The notes under the pieces are model-generated. The model was not told where the DNA came from. It saw only the letters and a list, made by a program, of their open reading frames with translations, and searched no databases. A DNA stretch of 64,000 bases from Punica granatum. Taxonomy: Eukaryota > Streptophyta > Magnoliopsida > Myrtales > Lythraceae. Where the stretch lies: the NCBI RefSeq assembly GCF_007655135.1, contig NC_045132.1:3410001-3474000 (forward strand), in the 5' to 3' direction. The first letter of the stretch is position 1. Each line of letters starts with the position of its first letter. Made by a program: the position numbers and the translations under genes. Below are positions 31,561 through 43,700 of this stretch, in pieces.

Positions 31561-32786
31561 ATGCAGTAATTACCTGAGAAGCTGGTATCTTTGGTTAATG
31601 AAGCACCTTGGAGGTTTGACGAAGGGAAGCATAATCAAACCTCTGAACAAAGAATCAAAAGAAAGCGCACTCATCAGGAGCTCTCTTGACCACTCAATGT
31701 CCAAGGCACCAACAAATTCATGGTGTGGCCGGTCGCAGCCCATGGTCAAGGCTCTTTTTGCAACTGAGAAATATACAAAAGCCAAGAAAGAGAGGACTGC
31801 CCAAGCCTTGGCTATTGGGCACTGCTTCTTTGTTCTGTAGTCATTCCTCATTTATTGTTTTGAGTTACCAGAATTGCTTTTCATACAAAGTTCTTGGCTT
31901 AGCTGATTATAAAATATGACAACTGTAGCGACGTGACAACTGATCAACAGAAATACAACGAACATAAAGCTTTTTTTGCTGATGAAACACGAGAGAAGCC
32001 CTCACTTGCTCACTTATACATAAGATCCTAAACATTTAATCACGATGATTAGCCCACAGTGCAATTGCCAGAGTCTTCATAGATGAACCGGCTCTTCACT
32101 TTAGACTTCATTTTAGTGCTGAATATCAGACAAGAGATGTCAATAGTGAGTACCTTTCGGGGGACTGAAAATATCTTAAGCTCTTAGTGCACCTATATAA
32201 AGAAGAAAACATGTCTACGATTACAATTGTCTTTATGCCTGAAGGCCCCTGGGATCAGTTGAGACTCTAAGATAATGGACAAAGCAAGCTTTTAAAATGA
32301 TGAAATTCCAATCTCAATGCACATTACCCAGATCTATATCAGGAATAATTAACTACGGATGCTTTCAGTGCAAGTCTTAAACTACACACGGAATGCAAAA
32401 ATAGCTTGGTTTTAGACCACTGGGGCTTCACTGTGATTTTTCCCGAACTAAGAAGATTTCAAACTTCAAACAGGAAGGACTTCAAACTTTATAGTTGAGC
32501 TAAGCTAGAAGTCATAGTGTGACATTTTAAAGGTTTATTGCAGCAGAGAAAGCCCCCAATGAGAGAAGTTTATAACCAGAAAATGGAAAAGGATGTAAAA
32601 AAAAACAGAGAGAGAGAGAGAGAAGCAGTACCTGGAGGTACCTTTGTAATAGCTATCGTTGCAAGTGTTTCTCATAGTTGGATCTTGTCAGTTGTCACCT
32701 GCAACATGGCCCGAAGGGCTGGTATAAGGTCAGAACTGCTAAGGATTTGGGAATGGGGGTAGAAGGAGCGATGGAGAGGCAAAGAC
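31561..32786. other. Copy of 19808-21074: conserved block and receptor downstream region
   Basis: It matches unit 1 almost throughout. The exon-like block (31561-31865) keeps the minus-strand frame but has a TGA in the plus frame. A stretch of unit 1 around 20608-20655 is missing here near 32365. The GA microsatellite at 32606-32622 is shorter than in unit 1. Confidence 0.6.
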
Positions 32787-35781
32787 TCACCTGATTGGGT
32801 TCATTTTGCATTTTCGGATAACTTTTTGCAGCTTAATCTCTACCATCACAAGCAATTGGGTGATAATTTTGTCCGACCAAAGAAAGAAGGACCGCCTCCA
32901 AGAATGCTTGAAGTATAATGAGCAACAAACTCCCAAGAATCCCGTGGCAAAGCCCGATGCAATGCTTGCATATAACCAACGGGCATAGGACTCGTCTTTA
33001 CCTGCCGAATCATCACCATGCTGTTTGTTAATATCGTCAGATTGACCATGATCTCCCGAGCAATTCTTTGAAAGTGGAGGCCCGCAGAGTGCACCATTCC
33101 CGAGATATGATTCATTTGTAAATGTACTCAGCTGGGCACCGGAGGGAATGGGACCGGACAGTTGATTAAACGACAGGTTCAAGTAACTCAGAAAGCTTAA
33201 TTCGGATAAGCCCCGTGGGATTGGGCCTGAGAGTTGGTTGATGGACAAATCAAAGGACTCCAACTTCTTCAAATCAGAAATCTCGAGGGATTTCTCCCCA
33301 GAGATCATTCTGTGACAGGTTTAGATTTTGAAGATTGTGGAGGCATGTCAACCCAGTAGGAATATCTCCATTTAATCTGTTATTTGAAAGGTCAATGGAG
33401 AAAAGATACTGAAGTGCCTCGGTGTATACTTTGGTTATGCTCTTTAGATGGACCTCAACTCCAAACCCATAATGGTATATCATAATAAAGGGCATTGGGC
33501 TGGACATGGCGATGAAGTTGTCAAAGCAAAGGGGGATGCTTCCAGAGAGGTTGTTGTGCGCAAGGTTTAAAACATGAAGGTGTTCGAGTTTGCATATGCT
33601 CATAGGAATCTCCCCATAGAAGGAATTAAACTCAAGATTCAACACGTTGAGCCGAACCATGCGACCAATCCAAGAAGGGATTCGACCGGCCAATTTATTT
33701 CCACTCAGATCAAGCACAGCAAGATCAGTCATAGTGCTTAAGCATTTGGGGATACTCCCACTGAAGGCATTGCCGTGTAGCCCCAGAAAGGACAGCTCTT
33801 TTATAGAGCATAAGGATGTTGGAACCAGGCCACTAAACTGGTTGTTCCCCAAGTTTATTGCTCGCAGTTGACGTAACCTTTTCCAACACTCGGGAAATGT
33901 CCCAGACAGTTTGTTATTTGAGAGGTCCAAGCCTTGTAAGGACTTCATATTGCACAAAGAAATTTCTCCACTCAACTCATTGCTAGACAAATCCAGGGTC
34001 CCGATGTTAAAAGAGATGTCGTAAAACCAATGGGGGATGATATCTGATATGTTTGCATTAGACAAATCCAACCCACGAACGTTCCTCTGTGCTCGAAGCC
34101 ATGTGGGAAATTGAGGCCCAACTTTGCAGCCTGACATGTCGATGGAATAAGGTTGAAATGGAGCAACCACTTTTGGGTCAATCTTGATCGCCAACTCATT
34201 TGAGGAAATGACCAAAGAAGTCAAGCTCGAGAGATTAGCCAAGTGAAGTTCGGTCACCACTCCTTTCAAGAGATTGTTGGACAAGTCTAATTCAACTAGA
34301 TTCGACATCTGTCCGATGCTTTCTGGGATGCCACTCGTCAATTTGTTTTTCTGGAGCTGCAAGTGCTTCAAAGAGGATAGCTGAGGCAGAGACTCTGGAA
34401 TTGGACCCTCAATTGAGTTTTTCGAAAGGTCAATAGACTCTAGATTCGACAGCTGCCCGATGCTTTCTGGGATTCTACCCGTCAATTTGTTGTTACTGAG
34501 AGACAAGTACTTCAGAGAGGATAGCTGAGGCAGAGACTCTGGAATTGGACTCTCGATTGAGTTATACGAAAGGTCAATATACTCTAAATTCTTGAAGTAC
34601 CCGATTTCATCCCCCAAACGACTGATTTTATTCCCCTTGAGATCTAAATATCTCAACGTATTCTGGAGGCAGCTGAAAGGATTGCCTAATGCAACAGAAA
34701 TATCTCCAGTCAAGTGGTTATCTCCCAATCGTAACTCAACCAAGTGGCAGAGATTGCTGAGATTCTTCGGCAGCTCACCTCTCATGGAATTATCTCTGAG
34801 ATCAAGGAAGGCGAACTGATGGAGATTATTGATGATCTCAGTGGGAAAGGAGACGGCTTCTCCAGCAAAACCGAGGTAGAGATCGAGGTGTCTGATGGAG
34901 CTTAAATTAAGCAACCAATTAGGAATGACGGAGCCTAAATTATTTCCACTCAGATCAAGAAACTCCAGCGAAGTACTGAAATTCACTTGCAAGGCTGCTG
35001 GGTCAACATTTGGAAGGCCACAGTTAGCTAATCCCAAGAATTGAAGAGAAGAAAGCATGGACATTGACTGCAACCAGCCTTGGGCATTCCAAAAGAAGAT
35101 GCCAGACTAGTCGAGGTGTTTCAAGGAAGGAAGACCTGATAACCATTCAAGGTTATTGACTGTTGAAAAACCACTGGGATGTAGAAAAAAATCATATATG
35201 TCTCGAAAGTTGGTGAGATCAAGATACTGCAGATTGGAGAGGTTCCCGAGGTGAAGGGGAATGTCCCCAGCGAAGAATGAATTGGAGAGGTTAAGATATA
35301 CCAAATTAGAGAGTGTGCCTAGGAACTCTGGAATTTTTGTGCGTGAAAAGTTGTTCCAGCTCAGGTCGAGGTAATTCAAATGCTGCAGCTCGATTAGAGA
35401 AGGATGTATGTGACCTGTCAAAGTGCAGTTCCCGGGCTTCAAAAATGCGCCGAGCGGTGCATTAATAAAGTAGGTGGACACAACACATGGACTTCGAAGG
35501 TCGAGCTTCTGGACGCGGCCCGTCCGTTTGCTGCATCTGACTCCCTTCCACGAACAGCAGTCATCTCCAACCCACGATGACAGGAGATTGGAGTTGTCGA
35601 CGAGGCCTCGCTTAAATTCGAGAAGAGCTTCCCTCTCCCTCTCGATGCAAGTGGCATTTGTGAAAGCAGCAGCACATGAAGCACGCTCAAATGTCGGAAA
35701 GACAAAAAGCGCGAATGACAAGAAAATCATAGAGATTGTACTGTATGAAGCCATTGGGATAATGTTATGAGCCAACCGCAT
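32787..35781 (-). pseudogene. LRR receptor-like protein pseudogene, near full length (unit 2)
   Basis: Paralogue of the intact receptor at 21075-24032, with the same signal peptide, N-terminal cap, LRRs, membrane helix and tail. Two lesions break it. A TAG at 35107-35109 replaces the Leu codon TTG (in unit 1 the frame reads HLDLSG), leaving a 224-codon first part. A 2-bp deletion near 33284 (unit 1 CAATCTCTTGAGGG, here AAATCTCGAGGG) shifts the last part. The middle frame stays open for about 600 codons and the C-terminal frame for about 170, so the decay looks recent. Before the nonsense codon it has about eight extra residues (YDFFLHPSGF region) that unit 1 lacks. A secreted, truncated N-terminal product is the most that could be made. 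Confidence 0.93.
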
Positions 35782-37260
35782 CGGGAATTATATATATATG
35801 CCCTTATTCAGAGACGACTTTCTTCGATAATCACTTTGTATGAAACTGTGTCATCCCAAGTTTGAGTCGCTCGCTATTTGACAAGTCAGATTACCATTGC
35901 AGGTGAACCTTCACAGAAGTAACCTTCTAATGTTACAGCATTAAATCAATCCCTAGCATCCAAGAAGGAAAGACTTCTTAAGGTCTAGTCGTCTGTTCCA
36001 ACAAGTCTTTGCCAGCCATCACACATCAATCCTTTATTCTTCTTTTGATGACTCTCCCCAACCTCCGTGTCTTGTGGGGTGGAAGGAATTATGGTTCTGC
36101 TAAACTCGAAGAAGCATTGCATAACGTTCAAATTGAAGGAAAGAAAAATTTGGGGGACTGAGTAACTGTAGACTTGTTCACTACCTAAAATCAATTTTGT
36201 CCAAGCAAACATAAATTGCGACCCGGTCATGCTAATGTGCGTGCAACATTTTGGGCTCTCGATCAGTTATTGTTAATTATGATGCCTTGCTGATCTGGAT
36301 ACATAGAGCCTGACAGGAAATGACGTTGCTAATTGAATCAAAGGAAACCTTCGTTTTATAGAAGGAGGTCTGAAAAACGGCATTTTGACATGCACCACAA
36401 TTCATATATGCCACGTATATACATATATATATATATATATACTAGTGACAGAGCCCGTGCAACGTATACAATATAATGTGATCGTTTTCTTTACTAATTT
36501 TATTATATAAAAATATTTGCTATGAAATGTTGAAAATAGTGATTTATACTTGCACACCGAAAAAATAGTAATTTACAATTACTAACAATATACTATTAGA
36601 TATATAATACCAATGGTAATTTAACTTTACGAACAAGATAAAGGAAAATTTGATATAAATATATAAAATTCAGGTCGCACTTTTGAGAAAGCGCCACGAT
36701 TGTCCTTTTTTAAAACCCTCATCTCTTTATTTATTGACGAAGAGAACTTAATAGAAGTCATGAAAAATCAAATATTGTCAAGATTATGCATAAATTTTGT
36801 TTAGAAAAATTCCAATCATGGCAAGATTGTTTTTGAAGCTTTAATATAGTCACGATTGATATGGCCTTACATATTTTCTTCATAGAAGTAACCTTCTAAT
36901 GTTACGGCATTAAGTCAATCACTAGCATCCAGGAAGGAAAGACCTCTTAAGGTCTAGTCTTCTTTATGTTGTGTGGCAGAGGATGTCTTCACGTCGATCC
37001 CTTTTCTTCTTTTTGATGATTCTCCACAAACTCCGTGTCTTGTGGGGTGGAAGGAATTGTGAACTCCATAAATCAAACTTATCGTTCGGGGTGTGTAATT
37101 TGTCCTAAGCTGGATAACGTTCAAATTGATAGAAAGAAAACTTTGAAGGACTGAATAGCTGTAGACTTGTTCACGTCCAAAAATCAATTGTATTACAGAA
37201 ATGAAGCACGACAGGATATATAGAGCTTGACAGGAAATGAAGCTGTCTAATTAGATCAAC
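35782..37260. other. Upstream region of the receptor pseudogene, copy of 24033-25520
   Basis: Non-coding, with (TA)n at about 36423-36442. A block containing AAGGAAAGACTTCTTAAGG (near 35960) recurs near 36930, as in unit 1. About 70 bases present near 36280-36360 (GATGCCTTGCTGATCTGG) have no equivalent in unit 1. Confidence 0.55.
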
Positions 37261-37452
37261 TTTTTTTTTTTTCAGTGTGCTCCTAGGTATCCCGAAATTC
37301 AATAAATTCCTGGCTAATCCAATGCGAGATGGGTCGGCTCATCAAGGCGTAAAACTCTTCCAGCGTAAATTTTCTCCATTCGTAAGATTCAAACCTCAGA
37401 TCTTGTTTAAGAGAAACAAACGCAAACTATTTGAACCAACCCACATTAATAG
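37261..37452 (-). mobile_element. tRNA-derived SINE, copy in unit 2
   Basis: Orthologous to the SINE at 25521-25712 by position and sequence: poly-T at its left end, box B-like AGATTCAAACCTCAG region on the complement, and the same 3' body. It confirms that the insertion predates the duplication. Confidence 0.65.
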
Positions 37453-37527
37453 ATCAATGGAAAACTTTGTCTTACAAAAAAAGCTATGAAGCCCAGACAT
37501 TTTGACACACACCAATTCATATATATG

Positions 37528-37561
<34 letters not shown>

Positions 37562-37873
37562 TATCATGAATCTCGTGGATTGCACGACGTAGAAAATGAT
37601 TAATTTTTCCTTTTTGTTATTAAATTGTTAAAAACCATAATTTATAATTAATAAAAATATATTACTAGATGAATGACTTATAGTAACCGATTTGAAAAAT
37701 ATATATATGTATATTTTAAAGAAGATAAAATATGTAATTTAGTGTGGTAGTAATTGACGCATTTATCAAATTTGAAATGTACAAGAATTACCATATGCAA
37801 TGAACTTACTTTTACGTCTTCTTCTGGTCGTAGTAACTTGTCACAGTACGAGTATTATTTCCCATATATAATA
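37453..37873. other. AT-rich spacer with (TA)n at about 37535-37562
   Basis: Non-coding copy of unit-1 spacer sequence. The last nine bases (37865-37873, TATATAATA) are the left target duplication of the MITE. Confidence 0.6.
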
Positions 37874-38219
37874 GGGGTATTTATCTAAAATGGCCCATGG
37901 TTTGCCCGTTTTGTCAAATCTATCCTATGCTTTTTTTTTGTCAAATTTATCACATGGTTTACTTTTTGCATCAAATCTATCACGGCGTTATCTTTTCCGT
38001 CAACATCTAACGGTGTGCTGACGTGGCGCCTACGTGGCAAGTGTGGCCCACTATCTCTCCATGTGCCACGTCAGCACGGCCGTTAGATGTTGACGGAAAA
38101 GATAACGCCGGGATAGATTTGATGCAAAAAGTAAACCATGTGATAGATTTGACAAAAAAAAAGCATGGGATAGATTTGACAAAACGGACAAACCATGAGT
38201 CATTTTAGGTAAAAACCCC
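37874..38219. mobile_element. Mutator-type MITE, 346 bp, present only in unit 2
   Basis: Nearly the whole element is a palindrome. The ends GGGGTATTTATCTAAAATGG and (reverse complement) GGGGTTTTTACCTAAAATGA begin inverted arms of about 150 bp meeting near 38040. A perfect 9-bp direct repeat TATATAATA flanks it (37865-37873 and 38220-38228), the length produced by Mutator-family transposases. It has no coding capacity. The unit-1 spacer lacks it. Confidence 0.93.
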
Positions 38220-38228
38220 TATATAATA

Positions 38229-38595
38229 GGGTGATAGATGCAGTTAATAAATCATACAAAATATTTTATGCAAATATTAAATATTAGCATAATGTATGTA
38301 TTAAAATTTAAAATTAAAAGTTTGAAAAACCAAAATTTCAAAAAATCTTCCAAGTTTGATAAAATCTTATACCGCAAGTATTTTAAAATATTCTAAAAGT
38401 TATTTTGTGAGTAACCAAATTTCATCAAAAAAAATTAAAAATTAAAATCTAAAATTTTTAATTATCATATAAGAAGAACTAAAATATAAAATTTATTAAT
38501 TTATTCATAAAAACTTAAAAAAACCAAAAAAATATTCATTGAGTAATCCAACCATATCAACTGTTTGATATGAAAGAATAAGTCAAAATTCTTTT
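38229..38595. other. AT-rich spacer, copy of 26093-26456
   Basis: Non-coding, A/T tracts only. It ends at repeat B copy 3. Confidence 0.65.
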
Positions 38596-39168
38596 GTGAG
38601 GAAGTGGAATTTGCCTTTTTCAAGAAAATTCTGTTTTGACCCCCCTAAAGTTTCACATTGGGACCATCAAGACCCTTATGTTTGGTGTAATATTATCGAT
38701 TATGCACCCCATGTATTTTCAACGTTTGAATTTGGTACCATTGCACCTTGGAGTTTACTTTATGCGAATTTGCACCCTATAGACTCACTCTTTGATTTTA
38801 TTGCTAATATTGCCATGAATGTGCAGTGTTTCAAAAATCGACTAACATTGTTAAGATGCTCACATCACTGCATGAAAATCTAATCATTTCTAAGTGAAAC
38901 GGACGAAGCAGAATTTTCAAGGATTAATTGCGCATTTTTTTTTACTTGTTAAATTGTGTCGATCAATCTAGAACATGAGACAAATAGGAGCTTATAAAGC
39001 AAACCCTCACATCTTTATGTGATTTCTAGCATTGATCATAGAGTCATGTGATTTCTAGGATAAATCATGAGGTTATATGATTTTGGTCCTCCATCTTTAT
39101 GTGCCTTTGATCATTAGCCCAATACTTTTCTTTTCCTGGGATCTTGTCCTAAAGTTGTAGAAACTGCT
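38596..39168. repeat. Dispersed repeat B, copy 3
   Basis: Full-length match to copy 1 (13386-13951) in the same orientation, ending at GTTGTAGAAACTG. It closes the tandem array on the right. Confidence 0.8.
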
Positions 39169-40311
39169 CAATTTGATCCTTCCATCACTCGCTCCGTCAA
39201 CTCAACTTGAAGAGGAGCTACAGAAGCAATTTTCAGTATTATCTTTAAAAATCTATACTCATATTTATGAAAATTTTGAATAATAGAATATAGGCATTGT
39301 TGGTTTGGGTTAGACATCCTTGGTTCAACTCTTATGAATGAGAAGAGAATTTGACATCGTCATAAAAATAAAGGTTCCAAGCCCACAATGAAGAGATGCT
39401 CTCAAATCCCGTCCTAACCTCGGATTCAAGCCCCTTGGTCTTGAAATTTGGTTAGAACCACGGTCGCTCGGGGTGCTCTCCGCATTCAAATACTTGGATC
39501 CATGACTTTGGTACAATCATTTTGGTCCAATCATTTGCAACTCAGCGAACTCCTTTTTATTTTCCATCAAAAGTAAAGAACAACAAAACAAAGCAGTCAC
39601 GATGCCTCAAAAAATCGCATATGGTGCGCTGCTGATCTTTAGCATGGGAATGTCACATCTTTATCCATCGATTTGGCCATTGGCAACTGCTAATAGTAAT
39701 TCACAAGTCAGATGGGCATAGCTCAACCCTTGTTCAGTTTCGAATGAGGTCTGCCACCGGATCAAGTTTTATCTGAAGCTCGAAAATAGAAGAAACTGGG
39801 TATTTCCCGGTTATTTTTTTCCTGCCTCTCGCTTTCTGGCTTTTTTTGCCAAACAGCATAGTGATGCCCCGGCCCCTCCCAACGTTATTGGTTATCGGTT
39901 CTTACCGATTCAGGAACGAGAATTAGTGTTCCATCATGTAATCAAGAGGCACTTCATATCACGAAAAGAGAAAGAAAAGAAAATTGAAATATATAAACGA
40001 GGAGAGTCATCTCAGAGTACACTGAATGGCAAACTTAGAGCAGTTTCACTATTAACAAAACATACCAACTGCGCCGAAGATTGGTCCATTCAAACCCAAA
40101 CCAAACTATCTCGTAATAGGTCAAACCCTATGATATCAAGCCATCAAGCCATCTTCCAGAAAAGTCTCATATCAACACAAACTGTATACTGATTTCTGCT
40201 AATATATGAGAGAAGTAAAGCTCGTTTCCATGGACCAACAACGGCCTTTAATAAAGCATGGAGTTAAAACTTCAGAAGAGAAGAGAGAGATTCCCGAGAG
40301 TAAGACACTTC
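39169..40311. other. Intergenic, no gene seen
   Basis: Between repeat B and the WOX gene. A tRNA-like box B (GGATTCAAGCC near 39422) hints at an old SINE, without other support. The part from about 40000 is probably 3' UTR of the WOX gene. Confidence 0.5.
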
Positions 40312-43300
40312 TTACCCGGTCCTGCCATAGTCTTCAGGATGCTGAAAGTCTTCAGGATGCTGGTACAGATTGTAGCCCCCAGGAATTTCCATCTTCCCAT
40401 TAAAATGTTCGTTTCCTGCATAACAAATCAAGTAGTGTGAAGCTGGCAGAATCAAAGATCAGAGAACAAGCATCTTCAGGTTGAGAATAGCTGGACCATT
40501 CCATATGCTAGGATCTATGGGGAACAAAATTCAACAGCATGATTCAATATGTTAAATATATGTAATATTATCATTCAATATGATGAGTGAAGGGAAGTAA
40601 ATGATGATGAGAAATGCTAGATAAGTATACCATATCAACGATATCACCATTCGGCAATCTGGTAGAGTTTTTTTACAACCATATTTCTGGTAGGACAATG
40701 AAAAACAGTTGAGACAGCATCATGAGAAAAGAATAAGTTCAAAATGAGGGGACTATCCCGAGAGCAGGAAAGTTGCTGCACCTACTAATTGGACAAAGAC
40801 AAAGCAGCCGTAGATCAAGCATCAACATGAAAGAAAAGTCATGTGCACTTGAATTAAAACGTAGTTATGAGATTGAAACATTTAGAATGATTGCAGCACA
40901 AACCTAGGCTCTATCAACTTTCTTTTTCTGTTTTTGAACGTAATATCACCAGAAATCATTTCGAGGATCTAACTGGCATCTCTATTGATTTTTTTTTAAA
41001 AAAAATTGATAATCTACTTTGTGGATCACATATGGCTTCCCAATAAGAAGTTTAAATCAATCCATACTGCACATACCAGGGTTTGATAGAATTCCATCAT
41101 AGAAAGGCATCTGCCCGAAGTTTCGAGTCCCAGGTCTTAGACTGCCGTCTGAAGGGAACATGCTCTCAACTTTCGTGGTTTGTGAATCTACAAAGTGCAG
41201 CTCAGAGCTTATCTCGGGGCTCTGAAAACACAAGTCTTCCGCCCTAGGAGCTTGATTTTGTTGGGACTGGAACATTTCTGAGTTTGTCTTTTCCTCCTTC
41301 GGTGACCTTGACTCAACCTCAGTGTCTGCTTCAGACTCCGCATTGTTGGGGGCTGAATTCTGTTGCTTCCTTTTCGATCGAGCCCGCCTGTTCTGGAACC
41401 AATTGTAGACATTAGTCTCAGAAATTTGACCATGCTGGCTCAGTTCAGAAGTGATCTCTTTAATCTTTTGCTTGCTTGGAGTTCCATTTCCTTGATTGAA
41501 AATGCGCTCAAGAATTTGAAGCTGCACAGGTGTCGGAGTCCATCGCTGCCTAGCAGTAATTTTGTGCCCTGAATTCACCAATGAGTCACAGTACAAATTC
41601 CCAAGCCTAACTCCTGAAAGAGAGACAGAAGTTGCAGCTCGTAAAAGACTCAAAAGAAACAGACAAACTATAACAATTCAGAGGATTTTCCTTGTTTTTC
41701 TCTGTGCTGTGAAATTTTGCACCCCTATAGTGCTTCAAAGTAATTTAGTGCCACCTAATCAATTTTGCATCTGTTGCAGCAATCGTGTGAAATTTGGCTA
41801 TGAACGTAAACATGGGCAAGCTTCCAAATCAACAATTTCTAATCAGCGATGCTTTTTTGAAAAGAAAAACATGAAAAATACCCTATCAATGAAAGCAAAG
41901 TGAATTAGTCAACCAAATGCAGCATGGGATTTTACAGATCATGACAGAGAGGTGCTGTCTCTGGCTCAAGCAAATACATTCTCGTTTTTGAAAGAGAAAA
42001 ACTTGGAGCTTCATGCTATCTCAATCACCATTCTTTTACAAGATATCGGACTCTGCAGTATACTAACCAAAAATTGATGTAAGTAGAGAAATATTATTGT
42101 CATCATCTCACCAAAGTAAGAAAGCACGGAGACGGAGCACTGAGTATACCACGACTGGCAAAGAGAGGGGGGCAAAAAAAAAGAAAAAAAGAAAGGTAAG
42201 TAGTATACAAGAAACAATGCAGCATCTGGATTAATGGGTGCCTATATCCATCAATAATACATTAAAAAGGAAGAATCTTTCCAAATTAAGCTACAAAAAT
42301 GGAGATTTGTAAATCTAAAGTATTGTAAATGACTAATAGCGGAAAACACAGACTTGCAAAACCAAGATCGATCCATCAAGCAACCTCAAATTTTTGTCTT
42401 ACTATATGGCATGTCGGAACAATGTTGAGCTCTACTGCGTTGTGATTATCTTAAGGCCCGTTTACCATTGAAACGTACTGGAAGATGCGTCAGTAGTAGA
42501 TTACGATGACACGAAGGAAAAAGGGAATTTTTAGCAGGTTCCACAACTGTTCCTCTGGAAAATGATAAATCAGGGAGAAAAATAACCATACTCAAGAAGA
42601 TTATGACCAAATTAAAGACTGAACATAAAATACCTTTCTGAGATACAACAACAGCAGCAACAACACGAGCTCATTGCCGTAATGGACGAAACCAACATCC
42701 AATCAGTAAACAGAAACATTGTAGCACGATCATGCTTTTAACTATGTTCGACGATGAAGACACCCACGCAACTGCTGTTGGCATTAATTACAGAGTTGAC
42801 GACAGAATTCATCAACGACAGCCATTATCACACGTACATACAGTGAGACGCGATCTTAACGAAAGATCATGAAATCGTGCTCTGCTCTCTGCCCTCCATT
42901 TGCCGCCATAAAAATGCAATCAAGAGATCAAAAAACTGACTGACCATCGCACGATCAACCCCTACTGAAATCATAAATCAACAATGGCACAAAATCTCCA
43001 TTGATGGACACCACAGAGCAGAAACGCACAACGAATACGTACAAAAACGCGTAGGGGAGCGCTTCGTATGGAAAGGCGTATGCAAACCGTTGAATGAGGG
43101 AGAGAGGGAAGGAGGGAGGGGGAGAGGGTATATACCGGCGAGATCTTGCTGGGCTGTTAGGGTTTTGTGCATCTCGACGAGCTGCTCGCAGATGGAAGCG
43201 TAAATGGCGATCTGCTTCCGGAGGGTCTCGAGCTGCTCGTCCGTCATCACCTTGACGTACGGCACCCCATTGGCGCCGCCCGCAACCCCGACCCCGGCCG

Positions 43301-43370
43301 CACCGTCGCCGTGCTGGCCGCCCTCACCCACCTGCTGCTGCTGCTGCTGCTGCTTCTCCCACTCCATCAT
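40312..43370 (-). CDS. WOX13-like: WUSCHEL-related homeobox protein, WOX13 (ancient) clade
   Basis: Three exons join in phase: 43136-43370, 41077-41613 and 40312-40415, giving 291 residues. The start is the first of two adjacent ATGs (43368-43370). After a short polyglutamine run (residues 7-13) comes the clade-typical segment [20 protein letters not shown] and [11 protein letters not shown]. The atypical WOX homeodomain spans about residues 98-162 ([33 protein letters not shown], recognition helix). The rest is an acidic/Ser-rich region and a conserved C-terminus ([13 protein letters not shown]). No WUS box (TLxLFP) is seen, as expected for this clade. WOX13-type factors are nuclear DNA-binding proteins acting in cell identity, fruit development and wound or graft responses. 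The splice sites are GT-AG, and the exon 2/3 junction (CCTG|GTATG; TGCAG|GAAAC) is needed to reach the conserved end. The last residues contain a tandem [12 protein letters not shown]. Confidence 0.95.
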
Positions 43371-43700
43371 CTTTCACTCACTTACCCCCACCACCAAAGG
43401 CAGAGGAGCTGAGAGAGAATGTATGGGAGAGTGTGTGTGTGTATAGAAAGAGAGAGAGAGTCAGTGAAAGGAAAGTGGGGGAAGAGACGACAAAAGAAGA
43501 AGGGGAGGGAGGAGAGAGAAAATGTCTACAGTGACGGCCGGAAGGAAGTCTACAATTTATCGTGGAGCGGTCGCGATAATTTGGCATTTTATCGTGGATT
43601 TCTCGTCCACCGACCGCCGCGTGGAAGAGTGCGGCATTTTTGGTTCGACGAATGCGGAGAATGTTTCTGACTCGCTCACCCAGGGCTTCGGACAAAAAAC
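43371..43700 (-). promoter_or_regulatory. 5' leader and proximal promoter of the WOX gene
   Basis: GA/CT-rich sequence just upstream of the start codon, with GAGAGAGAG runs near 43448-43461 and 43510-43520. GAGA tracts are common in plant core promoters and leaders. I see no clear TATA box. A 5' UTR intron cannot be excluded. Confidence 0.45.

Noticed and set aside
37874..38219. Reading the hairpin as a microRNA gene
   Set aside because: The 9-bp target duplication and near-perfect palindrome identify a MITE. A miRNA role would need small-RNA data.
43167..43412. A Leu- and His-rich plus-strand frame near 43.2-43.4 kb
   Set aside because: It is the complement of WOX exon 1 and its CAG/CTG repeat.
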